Below, in pieces: positions 18,698 through 27,749 of a DNA stretch of 64,000 nucleotides. Position numbers and translations under genes: made by a program. The DNA comes from Prolixibacter bellariivorans ATCC BAA-1284 (GTDB lineage: Bacteria > Bacteroidota > Bacteroidia > Bacteroidales > Prolixibacteraceae). Below the pieces are notes generated by a model. The model had not been told where the DNA came from and ran no database searches. It saw nothing but the letters and a program-made list of their open reading frames with translations. Position 1 is the stretch's first letter. Every line of letters begins with the position of its first letter. Where the stretch lies: positions 371,712-435,711 of the forward strand of contig NZ_JHXO01000008.1 of NCBI RefSeq assembly GCF_000621705.1. The letters run 5' to 3'.

Positions 18698-19625
18698 TTG
18701 AAGTCATTTCGTTAAATGGAAGAACCGTTTCATATCCCCGCTCTCCAAACCATTTTCTCACTTCCCCTTCCGGCCAACTGGTCGCTGCCAGAATGAAATC
18801 GCCACCCCATGCACCCAACGACTTGATGCAGCCGTCAAATTCGGGAAAAAGTCTTTCCTTAACAGGAATCAAACCGGTCATTTCACCAACCAGTTTTTCG
18901 TGCTCATTCAAAAGATTACAAAAGGTATCCAAATCATCAGCCAATACCACTTCTTCCGAGATATCAGAAATACGTCGAAGAATTTCCTCTTTCACATTCT
19001 GCTCAGCGAATGCTTTTACTGCATTCCGTGAGTTCTTCTTTTCGTTCAGGTAAACCAGCCACAGATTGTTGCCAAATGGAGGCCGGAATTTGGCAGCAAT
19101 AATCTCTGGCAATCCATTCACTCTTCGATACAGAATCGGACTTTTGGAACGGGCACAGGCCACATCGTATCCGGAACTGTGAAAAACCCGCCGGTTCAAC
19201 TCAAATGGGTCGCACTTGGCCCAATCGGCAATATTGGAAACCAGAGAACTACTGGAACCCAATCCCCATTCGGGAAGAAATTCCAACGTAGAAGTTACCT
19301 GCAGTGCTTTTTCCCTTTCCAGGAAACCGGAACGCAGTTGTCTGGCTGTCAACATCAACTCACGCAAGACATCGGCTTTATTCTGATCTGTGCTCGAAAC
19401 GATGTCAATCTCCGGCAAACGAAATCGGGCTTCAAACCATCTCCCGGAAGGAGAATTGCTTTCCCAAACCAAAACGCCCGATTCATCTCCTTCTGCTACT
19501 TCCAGGTATTGCCCCAGTTTCGACGGAAGAGCCAATGCTCTCGCGCCCCGAAGCACAGCATATTCGCCCGTCAGCAACAATTTGCCGCGAGAATAAAATA
19601 CTCTTGTGTTGGTTGTTTCAGCCAT
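18690..19625 (-). CDS. GYDIA-type GHMP kinase, probable phosphomevalonate kinase
   Basis: A 311-residue GHMP kinase. It opens with YSRGKLLLTGEYAVLRGARA, has the ATP loop EWGLGSSSSLVSN (about 125) and the family-defining GYDVACARSKSPILYRR segment (the GYD-I/V-A box). The C-terminal GHMP strand is GAWGGDFILA. In Bacteroidota this family lies with mevalonate genes and no classical phosphomevalonate kinase is present here, so it is the best candidate for that step; this role is inference. It overlaps HMG-CoA reductase and mvaD by 8 nt each. Confidence 0.82.
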   Translation of the reverse strand: MAETTNTRVFYSRGKLLLTGEYAVLRGARALALPSKLGQYLEVAEGDESGVLVWESNSPSGRWFEARFRLPEIDIVSSTDQNKADVLRELMLTARQLRSGFLEREKALQVTSTLEFLPEWGLGSSSSLVSNIADWAKCDPFELNRRVFHSSGYDVACARSKSPILYRRVNGLPEIIAAKFRPPFGNNLWLVYLNEKKNSRNAVKAFAEQNVKEEILRRISDISEEVVLADDLDTFCNLLNEHEKLVGEMTGLIPVKERLFPEFDGCIKSLGAWGGDFILAATSWPEGEVRKWFGERGYETVLPFNEMTSND

Positions 19626-20940
19626 TGATATTCCTGATTTGATTCAGGTATTTCTCTACTTCCGCGTAAGCGATATTTTTATCGCTGAAATATTGTGTGC
19701 AAGCACTTTTTTCTTCAGCATTAGCCCCTAACTGATTCAATATGTTGGTCAAATGCATTTTCATGTGCCCTTGTTGAATGCCAACTGTTGTCAGTGATGC
19801 AACAGCTGCAAAATTGTTAGCCAGACCAGCTGCTGCTGCAATCATCATCAGTGTCTTTGCGTCAGGTTTGCCCAACATTTCCAAAGCAAGTTTCGAAACC
19901 GGATGCGTTTTCGTCAGACCGCCAACGGTGCCCAGAGCCAATGGAAGGCGAAGTGTGTAACGAAAACGGTTACCGTCGATTTCGGCAAACGTCAGGCTGC
20001 GGTAATTTCCATTAGAAGCTGCATAGGCATGACCACAAGCTTCCACGGCCCGCCAGTCGTTTCCGGTAGCCAGCACAACGGCATCCACGCCATTGTAAAT
20101 ACCTTTGTTGTGCGTCACCGCCCGCGATACATCCAATTGTGCAATGCGACTGGCTGTGGTAAACTTTTGGGCAAACTCAACTGGTTTCAGTTTTCCACTG
20201 AAAGGAGCCAGCTCGTCAATATCACATTCCACCCAACATTCCACCAGGCTATCCGGTGTGTAGTTCGATAAAATCGACATAATGACACTCGCCTCACCAC
20301 TCACCAATTTCGTATTCATTTCCTGAACAAGCACTCCGGCCATGATTTCCAGGCACGAATTGATGAAATTCGCTCCCATGGCATCGGCAGTCTCAAAGGA
20401 AACATCGACCTGGTAATAGTTAGCTAACTCATCGGTTTTGTCGACTAATTCCACGGCAGTGATACCACCGCCACGCTTTCGCATGCGAGCCGTTAAATCA
20501 TGGGTAGCCGCCAGCATTTTCTCTTTCAGAAACGGGAAAGCAGCCTTCAAATCTTTCGATTCTCCTGACCAGGAAAAATGCACCTGTCCTTTTTTGACCA
20601 TTCCGGTTACGCGGGCCTGGAAACCACCGCGAGATGCCCAAAACTTGGCCGCTCTGGATGCAGCAGCAATCACCGAACTCTCTTCTATCACCATCGGAAC
20701 GATATATGATTGATCGTTCACCACAACGTTGGGAACAACGCCCATGGGCATAAAGAAATTGGTCAGGAAGTTTTCGCTAAACTCTTCGAAAAGTGATTGA
20801 GTAGCCGGACTTTGATGCAAGAAATTATCGAGTACCGACCGGGAAGCCTCATCAAGTCCCAGCCGGTCCCATATTAAATCGATTCGTTGCGACCGGTTCA
20901 GTTTGGAAAAGCCACTGATAATCCGTTCGTTTTTCGTCAT
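19618..20940 (-). CDS. mvaA: Class II HMG-CoA reductase
   Basis: A 440-residue enzyme of the class II (Pseudomonas mevalonii-like) type. Catalytic residues are visible: Glu86/87 in VIEESSVIAAAS, Lys279 in THNKGIYNG, Asp295 in ATGNDWRA and His392 in GIQQGHMKMHL. The DAMGANFIN dinucleotide-binding motif is at about 186-194. Class II enzymes usually use NAD(H); some work in mevalonate breakdown, others in synthesis. With IPP isomerase, kinases and decarboxylase downstream, synthesis of mevalonate is the likely direction. It overlaps the isomerase gene by 4 nt (ATGA). Confidence 0.94.
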   Translation of the reverse strand: MTKNERIISGFSKLNRSQRIDLIWDRLGLDEASRSVLDNFLHQSPATQSLFEEFSENFLTNFFMPMGVVPNVVVNDQSYIVPMVIEESSVIAAASRAAKFWASRGGFQARVTGMVKKGQVHFSWSGESKDLKAAFPFLKEKMLAATHDLTARMRKRGGGITAVELVDKTDELANYYQVDVSFETADAMGANFINSCLEIMAGVLVQEMNTKLVSGEASVIMSILSNYTPDSLVECWVECDIDELAPFSGKLKPVEFAQKFTTASRIAQLDVSRAVTHNKGIYNGVDAVVLATGNDWRAVEACGHAYAASNGNYRSLTFAEIDGNRFRYTLRLPLALGTVGGLTKTHPVSKLALEMLGKPDAKTLMMIAAAAGLANNFAAVASLTTVGIQQGHMKMHLTNILNQLGANAEEKSACTQYFSDKNIAYAEVEKYLNQIRNING

Positions 20941-21947
20941 TCAGAATGATTTTCGTTAATCCGAAGAAAAGCTTTGGCAATACGTAAACCTTTCAGCTGG
21001 GCATCCACATAATCTCTCAGCACCGCATATTCCCCCTGGCTATATTTCAAGAAAGCAGAAGCCTGCGCATAAATGGCTGGTAATTTCGATTTTCCCGTCA
21101 GGTAGTAACCGTCGAGGAAGTTCTGTATACCACCGGAAATAATCAACTGGCGGCACTTGATTTCTTCACCGCCATCGACCATTTGATTCACCGAATTGAG
21201 CATCTGCTCCGCGGACATTCCGACACGCACAAACGGCTCGTACAATTCACGGTTCAATTCACTGTTGCGCTCCAGTTCGATGCGGGCAAAATTGGTTCCT
21301 CCAAAAGCACCAAAATCAACCGCTGCCAGCGGAAGTTTTAAAAGCCGGAGTAGACTTTCAGGGCCAAATCCCTGCCCAACCTCCTTTACAATCACCGGAA
21401 ATTCCACCTGCTCTAACAAGCGTTTCACCGTTTCAATCGGGGGATGCTGAATAAGATTTCCTTCCGGCTGCAACCACTCTTGCATCGGATTGATATGGAC
21501 AATCAATCCATCAGCACGAAGGCGCGAAATGAGCCGTTCGATTTTGTCTGTCTGCCCATTATCCAGCAACTCTTCTACCTGAGCAATCCCCAAATTGGTA
21601 TAGAGCGGTTGCTCTTCACCGATATCGGCGCGTACATCAAAATCGGAAAAATAGGTGTCGTCATCCAGCAATTTTCGGCAGGAGCCGAGTCCCATTCCCA
21701 AACCAAATTCACCGCAGGCACGAGCCAGGTTATGGTTGATGGTATTGGCCAACTGGGTACCGCCGGTCATGCTCGAAACCCAAACCGGAGCTTTCAGTTT
21801 TTTCCCGGCAAACGGAATTTCCTCCGGTTTGTCTGACGGATGTCCTGACAACATCGGTTCGTAGAAGAACCGCTCATCAGCAGCGATTCCGTTCATCTGC
21901 GACTGAAAAGCCAGTTTGATGTGATCCAATTTGCGGTCGGCGCCCAT
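20937..21947 (-). CDS. fni: Type 2 isopentenyl-diphosphate isomerase (FMN)
   Basis: A 336-residue FMN-dependent isomerase that interconverts IPP and DMAPP. Features are DRKLDHIKLAFQSQMNG at the start, VSSMTGGTQLANTINHNLA, the GMGLGSCRKLL block, HINPMQEWLQPEG (substrate and Mg2+ region), PVIVKEVGQGFG, and the DFGAFGGTNFARIE phosphate site. Length and motif order are normal. It lies directly before HMG-CoA reductase with coupled start/stop, and 27 nt after the acyl-CoA dehydrogenase gene, at the junction of the two pathways. Confidence 0.94.
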   Translation of the reverse strand: MGADRKLDHIKLAFQSQMNGIAADERFFYEPMLSGHPSDKPEEIPFAGKKLKAPVWVSSMTGGTQLANTINHNLARACGEFGLGMGLGSCRKLLDDDTYFSDFDVRADIGEEQPLYTNLGIAQVEELLDNGQTDKIERLISRLRADGLIVHINPMQEWLQPEGNLIQHPPIETVKRLLEQVEFPVIVKEVGQGFGPESLLRLLKLPLAAVDFGAFGGTNFARIELERNSELNRELYEPFVRVGMSAEQMLNSVNQMVDGGEEIKCRQLIISGGIQNFLDGYYLTGKSKLPAIYAQASAFLKYSQGEYAVLRDYVDAQLKGLRIAKAFLRINENHSE

Positions 21948-21974
21948 GTTTATCTGATTTCTTTGAAAAACAGT

Positions 21975-23123
21975 TTACGATTTTAAGACATAACGACCAA
22001 TGACCATCCTCAGAATTTCGGAAGTTCCTTCACCAATCTGAAGCAAACGCTGGTCGCGGTAGAAACGCTCGATATGATTTTCGCGAAGCAGGCCGTAGGC
22101 TCCGTGAACCTGAACCGACTCATCAGCCACAAATTTGGCTACTTCCGAGCAATACAGTTTCGACATCGCCGCTTCTTTCCCGAAGGGTTTTCCGGCATCT
22201 TTCAACTGACATGCACGATACAGCGTATTTCGGGCCAACTCAATGCGCATAGCCATCTCGGCCAGCTTAAAGGAAACCGCCTGAAATTCGGCAATCGGCT
22301 TACCAAACTGCTCGCGCTTTTTGGCATGTTTCACCGCCATTTCGAAAGCGCCTTGTGCCAGACCGAGTCCCATGGCTGCAATCGACAAGCGTCCGCCATC
22401 GAGTGTTGCAAGCATAATCTTGATACCTTCACCACGCTTACCGAGCATGTTTTCTTCCGGTACATGGCAATCTGTAAACTTCATCTTGCCGTTGTCCACC
22501 GAACGCCACATCAGCTTTCCCTTCACCGGCCAGGTTTCGTATCCCGGCGTTTCGCGGGGGACCAGAATCGCTGTCAACTCTTTTTTTCCATCCTCTTCAC
22601 CGGTAATAGCTTGCAGGGTAATGCCGGAAGCAATTTCCGATGCGCTGTTGGTAATAAACATCTTGGAACCATTGATGACCCACTCGTCATCGACCAATTC
22701 GGCGCGCGATGCGACACCTTTAGCATCCGAACCGGCTGTCAATTCCGTTAATCCAAATGCCCAAAGTTTCTCTCCCGTACACAAGCCCGGAATAAATTTC
22801 TTCTTCTGCTCCTCCGTCCCGTAAGAATAAATTGGCGCGATTCCCAGTGAATTGTGGGCAGCTATGGTAGCAGCCGGTGAACTGTCCACTCGGGCCAACT
22901 CTTCCACCGCAATAATATACGACAACGTATCGAGTCCCTGGCCACCATACTCCTTCGGAATGGCAATTCCAAAAAGTCCGGCTTCGCCCATTTTCCTTGT
23001 CAAATCAACAGGAAAATGCTCATTTTCGTCGTTCTCAATTGCAACAGGGTGGATCTCCTTCTCTGCAAAATCTCTGACTCGCTTTCGATAGTCTGCGTAG
23101 TGTTTGGGCAATAATTCGTCCAT
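21975..23123 (-). CDS. Acyl-CoA dehydrogenase, probable isovaleryl/short branched-chain type
   Basis: A 382-residue FAD enzyme with the complete acyl-CoA dehydrogenase fold: FAEKEIHPVA near the start, LWAFGLTELTAGSDA, MFITNSASEIA, DGGRLSIAAMGLGLAQGAFE, and VHGAYGLLRENHIERFYRD. Its place between methylcrotonyl-CoA carboxylase genes suggests isovaleryl-CoA. However, the C-terminal motif is IGEGTSEI, with Glu at the catalytic position used by short- and medium-chain enzymes; isovaleryl-CoA dehydrogenases usually have IGAGTSE there. The substrate is therefore less certain than the family. It starts 2 nt after mccA ends. Confidence 0.88.
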   Translation of the reverse strand: MDELLPKHYADYRKRVRDFAEKEIHPVAIENDENEHFPVDLTRKMGEAGLFGIAIPKEYGGQGLDTLSYIIAVEELARVDSSPAATIAAHNSLGIAPIYSYGTEEQKKKFIPGLCTGEKLWAFGLTELTAGSDAKGVASRAELVDDEWVINGSKMFITNSASEIASGITLQAITGEEDGKKELTAILVPRETPGYETWPVKGKLMWRSVDNGKMKFTDCHVPEENMLGKRGEGIKIMLATLDGGRLSIAAMGLGLAQGAFEMAVKHAKKREQFGKPIAEFQAVSFKLAEMAMRIELARNTLYRACQLKDAGKPFGKEAAMSKLYCSEVAKFVADESVQVHGAYGLLRENHIERFYRDQRLLQIGEGTSEILRMVIGRYVLKS

Positions 23124-23125
23124 AG

Positions 23126-25129
23126 TTAAATATCCTCCAGAATAATTAAAGGCATTTCGTCAGTTACCTGGCTGCCAACTTCTACAGCAATGGATTTGAC
23201 TTTTGCTGCTCGGGGTGATGTGACATGGTTTTCCGATTTCATCGATTCGATAACCAGCAACACCTCCCCTTTTTTGATGGTTTGTTTATGTTTGACTTGA
23301 ATATCAATAATCTTTCCGTGCAGCGGCGAGCGAACCACCGCTTCATCTTCGGCCGTTTCCTGCTCCTCTCCGGCGGCTTCACCATGATAGTCTTCCAGCA
23401 AATCAGGGCTGGTCAACTGAAAATGAAAGCCATCTGAATCCAGCCATTTCCCGGCTACCGGATGATTTGACCAGAAAATACCGTGGTTCATTCCATCCAG
23501 CGAAACCGTTAAGCACTGTGTGTCTGTTTCTTTTACTGAAACGGTAAACGATTTATCTCCGACTTGTAATTGGAAACTATTTCCCTTCCGGGAATGAAAA
23601 GCAAGCGGAAACACTTGTTCATCAATGGAAATTTCCACCTCATTTTTCAGGCGGTTAAAGCCGACCTGCTCCCAGGTATCAACCGCTTCATTTTGCTTAC
23701 GCAGAAAGCCGAGGTGCAAATACGCAGCCAACAGAACTTCCCGTGATACATTCTCGCGGCTTTTCTGCAAGCCATCCAGATGTTCCTGAAGCTGTTCGCC
23801 AATAAAGGCGGTATGTATTTCGTTGTTGACAACCGAAGTTTCGTTCAACAAGTGTTTCAGATACAAAAGATTGGTCTTCGGACCATGAACAGACAGTTCT
23901 TTCAGTGCCAGTCCCATCTTCGCCAACGCATCGCTTCGGCTTTCGCCGGAAGTGATAATCTTCGCGATTAGCGGATCGAACTGACTTCCGGCTTCGTTAT
24001 CCCCGTCCAAATCGGTCTCCAGCCGGACACCATTTCCGGGCAACCGGTAAAAATTAACCGGTGCAGACGACGGCGCAAACGCTTTCTCCGGATCTTCGCG
24101 ATAGATACGCACCTCGATGGCATGTCCTTTCAGCGAAACGTCGCTTTGTCGAAATGAGAGCGGTTCGCCGGAAGCAATTCGCAGTTGTTCCCGAACGATA
24201 TCAATTCCCGTCACTTCCTCGGTTACCGGATGTTCCACCTGGATACGCGGGTTCATCTCCATAAACCAGAAGCGGCCATCGGGTTCCACCAAAAACTCCA
24301 CCGTTCCGGCGCCCGAATAGTTGGTTTCTTTTCCCAGCAACAAGGCTGCATCCAGGAGTTTCTTTTGTACGGAAGCCGGAAGATTGGCTGCAGGCGCTTC
24401 TTCTACTATCTTTTGATGATTCCGCTGTAGCGTACAATCGCGCTCAAATAGGTGAACCAGGTTACCGTGACCATCGCCCAAAATCTGCACTTCGATATGG
24501 CGGGCCTTTTCGACGTAAGGCTCAACGTACACTTCGCCGTTTCCAAAGTAATTTGCTGCGGCACGGGATGCCTGAGTCAGTTTTTCATTCAACTCTTCAG
24601 CCGAACCGACAATCTGCATTCCTTTTCCACCACCTCCGTGGGAAGCTTTAATCAGCAACGGATACTCCAGCGTTTTGGCTTCGCCGTTCAACTCCCCGGC
24701 AATCAACATTTGCCCCAGTAATACAGAAATTCCGAGTTTCTGAGCAAATTGTTTGGCCTCCATCTTATTGCCCATCAGCTTCAACACCTCAGCATCGGGA
24801 CCAATAAAGATAATCCCCGCTTCAGCGCAAGCTTCCGCAAAGCGATAATCTTCCGAAAGAAAACCATAGCCCGGATGAATGGCCTGAGCACCGGTTTGAA
24901 CCGCTACCTGAATCATCTTTTCAATATTCAGATAGGTATCATTCAGCGAGCCAGCTCCAAGCGAAACCGACTCATCGGCCTGACGAACATGCAAAGCACC
25001 AGCTTCCTCCTCGGAGTAAACCGCAACAGTGGAAATGTGCATGGAACGAGCGGCCCGAATAATTCGAAGCGCAATTTCGCCCCGGTTGGCTATCAATATT
25101 TTTTCCAATCTCTGCATCATTACGGCCAA
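23126..25129 (-). CDS. mccA: Methylcrotonyl-CoA carboxylase, biotin-containing alpha subunit
   Basis: A 667-residue biotin carboxylase plus carrier protein. The biotin carboxylase part (about 5-450) starts LEKILIANRGEIALRI and has the HGGGGKGMQIV ATP lid and FMEMNPRIQVEHPVTEEVTG. A linker region (about 450-590) matches MCC/PCC alpha subunits. The biotinyl domain at the C-terminus carries the lysine in VIESMKSENHV (MKS in place of the common MKM). Paired with the MCC beta gene in this cluster, it should carboxylate 3-methylcrotonyl-CoA. The start may be a Met a few codons inside (25117). It overlaps the hydratase gene slightly. Confidence 0.9.
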   Translation of the reverse strand: MAVMMQRLEKILIANRGEIALRIIRAARSMHISTVAVYSEEEAGALHVRQADESVSLGAGSLNDTYLNIEKMIQVAVQTGAQAIHPGYGFLSEDYRFAEACAEAGIIFIGPDAEVLKLMGNKMEAKQFAQKLGISVLLGQMLIAGELNGEAKTLEYPLLIKASHGGGGKGMQIVGSAEELNEKLTQASRAAANYFGNGEVYVEPYVEKARHIEVQILGDGHGNLVHLFERDCTLQRNHQKIVEEAPAANLPASVQKKLLDAALLLGKETNYSGAGTVEFLVEPDGRFWFMEMNPRIQVEHPVTEEVTGIDIVREQLRIASGEPLSFRQSDVSLKGHAIEVRIYREDPEKAFAPSSAPVNFYRLPGNGVRLETDLDGDNEAGSQFDPLIAKIITSGESRSDALAKMGLALKELSVHGPKTNLLYLKHLLNETSVVNNEIHTAFIGEQLQEHLDGLQKSRENVSREVLLAAYLHLGFLRKQNEAVDTWEQVGFNRLKNEVEISIDEQVFPLAFHSRKGNSFQLQVGDKSFTVSVKETDTQCLTVSLDGMNHGIFWSNHPVAGKWLDSDGFHFQLTSPDLLEDYHGEAAGEEQETAEDEAVVRSPLHGKIIDIQVKHKQTIKKGEVLLVIESMKSENHVTSPRAAKVKSIAVEVGSQVTDEMPLIILEDI

Positions 25130-25908
25130 TCGGGAGTTCGTTTTTCTAAAAATGCGGTAATACCTTCCTGTGCTTCCGGGGTAACCCGTACTTCCGCCAA
25201 CAGTTCAGGCATTTGCTTCATATATTCGTCCATCGATGGTCCATCGGTCAATTCATTGATTAACTGCTTGGATCGAACAACTGCACGTGGACCGCCTTTC
25301 AGCATCTGTTCCAATAACTGAAGGATGTATCTGTCCATCTCTTCGACAGATTCGAAAACCCGATCAGCTAAACCATTTTCAAAAGCTTCAGTTCCATTAA
25401 AATGGCTCCCTGAAAAAATCAATTCTTTTAGCCGCGAGGGTTTCATTCGTTTCAGCAACAAAGGTGTAATACTGGCCGCCACCAGTCCAAGACGGGTCTC
25501 ACTCAACGAGAACCGGGCACGGGTAACTGTATAAGCCATATCGCAAGCTGCCAACAAACCCGTTCCACCTCCAAAAATATTACCATACGCCGCACCGATG
25601 ACCACTTTCGAACTTCGAAAAATGGCCATCAGCATTTGAGTGAGCAACCGACTGTCGTCCAGATTCTCCGCGTCACTTAAGTTCGCTGATTCTTTCATCC
25701 AGTTCAAATCGGCACCGGCACAGAAGGATTTCCCGTGGCCACGAATCACCACGAAACGGAAATGCGGCTGTTCTTCTGCCCACTGAAAAAAACGGTGCAG
25801 CTCAACAATCATCTGACGGTTAAGCGCATTATGCACTTCACTTCGGTTTAACCAAAGATTTAATGTTTTTCCTTCCGGTTTAACCGATATGGTTTGGTAT
25901 TCTTCCAT
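25120..25908 (-). CDS. liuC: Methylglutaconyl-CoA hydratase (enoyl-CoA hydratase family)
   Basis: About 262 residues from the ATG at 25908 (MEEYQTISVKPEG); an ATG at 25983 would add 25 residues without conservation. It is a crotonase-fold enzyme with RSEVHNALNRQMI, the oxyanion-hole and family segment FCAGADLNWMKESANLSD, and GAAYGNIFGGGTGLLAACDM. The GADLNWM form is characteristic of LiuC/AUH methylglutaconyl-CoA hydratases, which make HMG-CoA from 3-methylglutaconyl-CoA in leucine breakdown. It is flanked by both MCC subunit genes, and its product is the substrate of the HMG-CoA reductase in the same run. Confidence 0.88.
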   Translation of the reverse strand: MEEYQTISVKPEGKTLNLWLNRSEVHNALNRQMIVELHRFFQWAEEQPHFRFVVIRGHGKSFCAGADLNWMKESANLSDAENLDDSRLLTQMLMAIFRSSKVVIGAAYGNIFGGGTGLLAACDMAYTVTRARFSLSETRLGLVAASITPLLLKRMKPSRLKELIFSGSHFNGTEAFENGLADRVFESVEEMDRYILQLLEQMLKGGPRAVVRSKQLINELTDGPSMDEYMKQMPELLAEVRVTPEAQEGITAFLEKRTPDWP

Positions 25909-25996
25909 AGACCAATGCTTACGCAAATCAATCAGGTTATGCAAATACAGATTTCTCTGTGAATCTCTTTTTTTATCAATCAATTCAACACTTATC

Positions 25997-27568
25997 CTAC
26001 ATACGGTAAATACCGGTTTTAGGTTCAGCTATTTTCCGGTTTAGTGAAACCGAAATAGCCAGGCCCAGCACACTCCGCGTTTCGGTAGGATCGATAATGC
26101 CATCATCCCAAATGCGAGATGTACTGTACAGTGCGCGACTTTCCTCTTCAAACTGGCTGACCAAATCGGGTGCGCCGCTCTTTCCACCTTTCTTTCCGAT
26201 GGATTGCAACACCTGCGATGCCTGCTCACCTCCCATTACACCAATGCGGGCATTCGGCCACATAAACAGGAAATTCGGATCGTACGCCCGACCGGCCATC
26301 GCATAATTGCCGGCACCATATGAACCACCAATAATCACCGTAAAACGAGGAACACTTGCCGTGGCTACTGCATGAATCAGTTTTGCGCCATTACGGGCAA
26401 TGCCCTCCTGTTCATATTTTTTCCCGACAATAAAGCCGGTAATGTTCTGCAAAAACAACAACGGAATCTTCCGGAAGTTGCACAATTCGATAAAATGAGC
26501 CGCCTTTAACGACGCCTCCGACGTGAGAAAACCATTATTAGCAACAATGCCAACCGGATAGCCCATAATCCGGGCAAAACCAGTAATAATAGTCGTTCCG
26601 TAGCGCTCCTTGAATTCCTGGAACTTGCTACCATCTACCAAACGGGCAATGATTTCCCGCATCCTGACCGGCTTTTTCAAATCAACCGGAGCCAGACCAT
26701 ACAGTTCTGATGCTTTGTATAAAGGAGTTTCCGGTGGAACCACATCCAACACCTGTTTGTCAGGCAACGGCAACGTCTCGATAATGCTGCGGCACTTTTT
26801 TAATGCGTCAATATCGTTCTCCGCCAGGTGATCAGCTACACCCGAAATTCCCGTGTGCACCAGTGCGCCACCCAGTTCCTCCGCATCCACATCTTCGCCG
26901 GTAGCCGCTTTCACCAAAGGCGGACCTCCAATGAAAATGGTCCCCTGGTTTTTCACCATGATGGTTTCGTCGCTCATGGCCGGAACATAAGCGCCGCCAG
27001 CCGTACACGAGCCCATCACCACTGAAATCTGCGGGATTCCTTCCGCCGACATCCGGGCCTGGTTATGAAAAATGCGACCGAAATCAAACCTATCGGGAAA
27101 CAATCGTGCCTGCTCCGGCAGGAATATTCCCCCGGAATCCACCAGATACACACATGGCAAATTATTCTGCATAGCAATTTCCTGTGCCCGAATGTGCTTT
27201 TTCAGCGTTTCGTGCACATAGGTACCACCCTTCACGGTAGCATCATTGGCAATAATCACCACTTCGCGGCCATGAATACGACCGATACCGGTAATGATTC
27301 CTGCCGATGGAAATTGGTTGTTATATTGATCGTATGCAGCCAAAGATGAAAGCTCCAGAAAGGGAGTCTGCGGATCAATCAGTAAACTGATGCGTTTACG
27401 TGCCGGCAGTTTTCCCCTGTCCAGATGTTTTTTCATCGCTGGTTCCTGTTCCCGATCAACCGTCTGCCTGAGCGCTTCCCGGTAGGAATTCAGCACATTT
27501 TCATACTCCCCGACTCTTTCCATAAAGTCAGGAGACTGCTCGTCTATTTCGGATCTAAGCTGTTTCAA
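25997..27568 (-). CDS. mccB: Methylcrotonyl-CoA carboxylase, carboxyltransferase beta subunit
   Basis: A 523-residue carboxyltransferase with both crotonase-like halves. The MCC beta signatures are GTYVHETLKKHIRAQEIA, VYLVDSGGIFLPEQ, MGSCTAGGAYVPAMSDE, IFIGGPPLVKAATGEDV and FLQNITGFIVGKKYE, with GGSYGAGNYAMAGRAYDP and MWPNARIGVMGGEQAS in the second half. It forms the active complex with the biotin subunit encoded two genes downstream. It is first in the nine-gene run; the 181 nt before it are AT-rich and should hold the promoter unless the upstream MFS gene is co-transcribed. It is complete. Confidence 0.94.
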   Translation of the reverse strand: MKQLRSEIDEQSPDFMERVGEYENVLNSYREALRQTVDREQEPAMKKHLDRGKLPARKRISLLIDPQTPFLELSSLAAYDQYNNQFPSAGIITGIGRIHGREVVIIANDATVKGGTYVHETLKKHIRAQEIAMQNNLPCVYLVDSGGIFLPEQARLFPDRFDFGRIFHNQARMSAEGIPQISVVMGSCTAGGAYVPAMSDETIMVKNQGTIFIGGPPLVKAATGEDVDAEELGGALVHTGISGVADHLAENDIDALKKCRSIIETLPLPDKQVLDVVPPETPLYKASELYGLAPVDLKKPVRMREIIARLVDGSKFQEFKERYGTTIITGFARIMGYPVGIVANNGFLTSEASLKAAHFIELCNFRKIPLLFLQNITGFIVGKKYEQEGIARNGAKLIHAVATASVPRFTVIIGGSYGAGNYAMAGRAYDPNFLFMWPNARIGVMGGEQASQVLQSIGKKGGKSGAPDLVSQFEEESRALYSTSRIWDDGIIDPTETRSVLGLAISVSLNRKIAEPKTGIYRM

Positions 27569-27749
27569 TTCTGCCGCAATATAAGAGTTTCATGTCTTAA
27601 ATGAATATAAAAGTTTTTTGTTCAATTAAATTTGCACAAAAATGAAACAAAAGGACAGGATTTTTCCAACTGATACTGAATATCAACCAACAAATCGGGA
27701 AATGAGTAACAAATTGACCCGAATCATTCAAAATAGGAAGTATGAACGT

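Noticed and set aside
27569..27749. Housekeeping promoter before mccB
   Set aside because: No TTTG / TAnnTTTG pair with correct spacing could be placed; only AT-rich sequence is seen.
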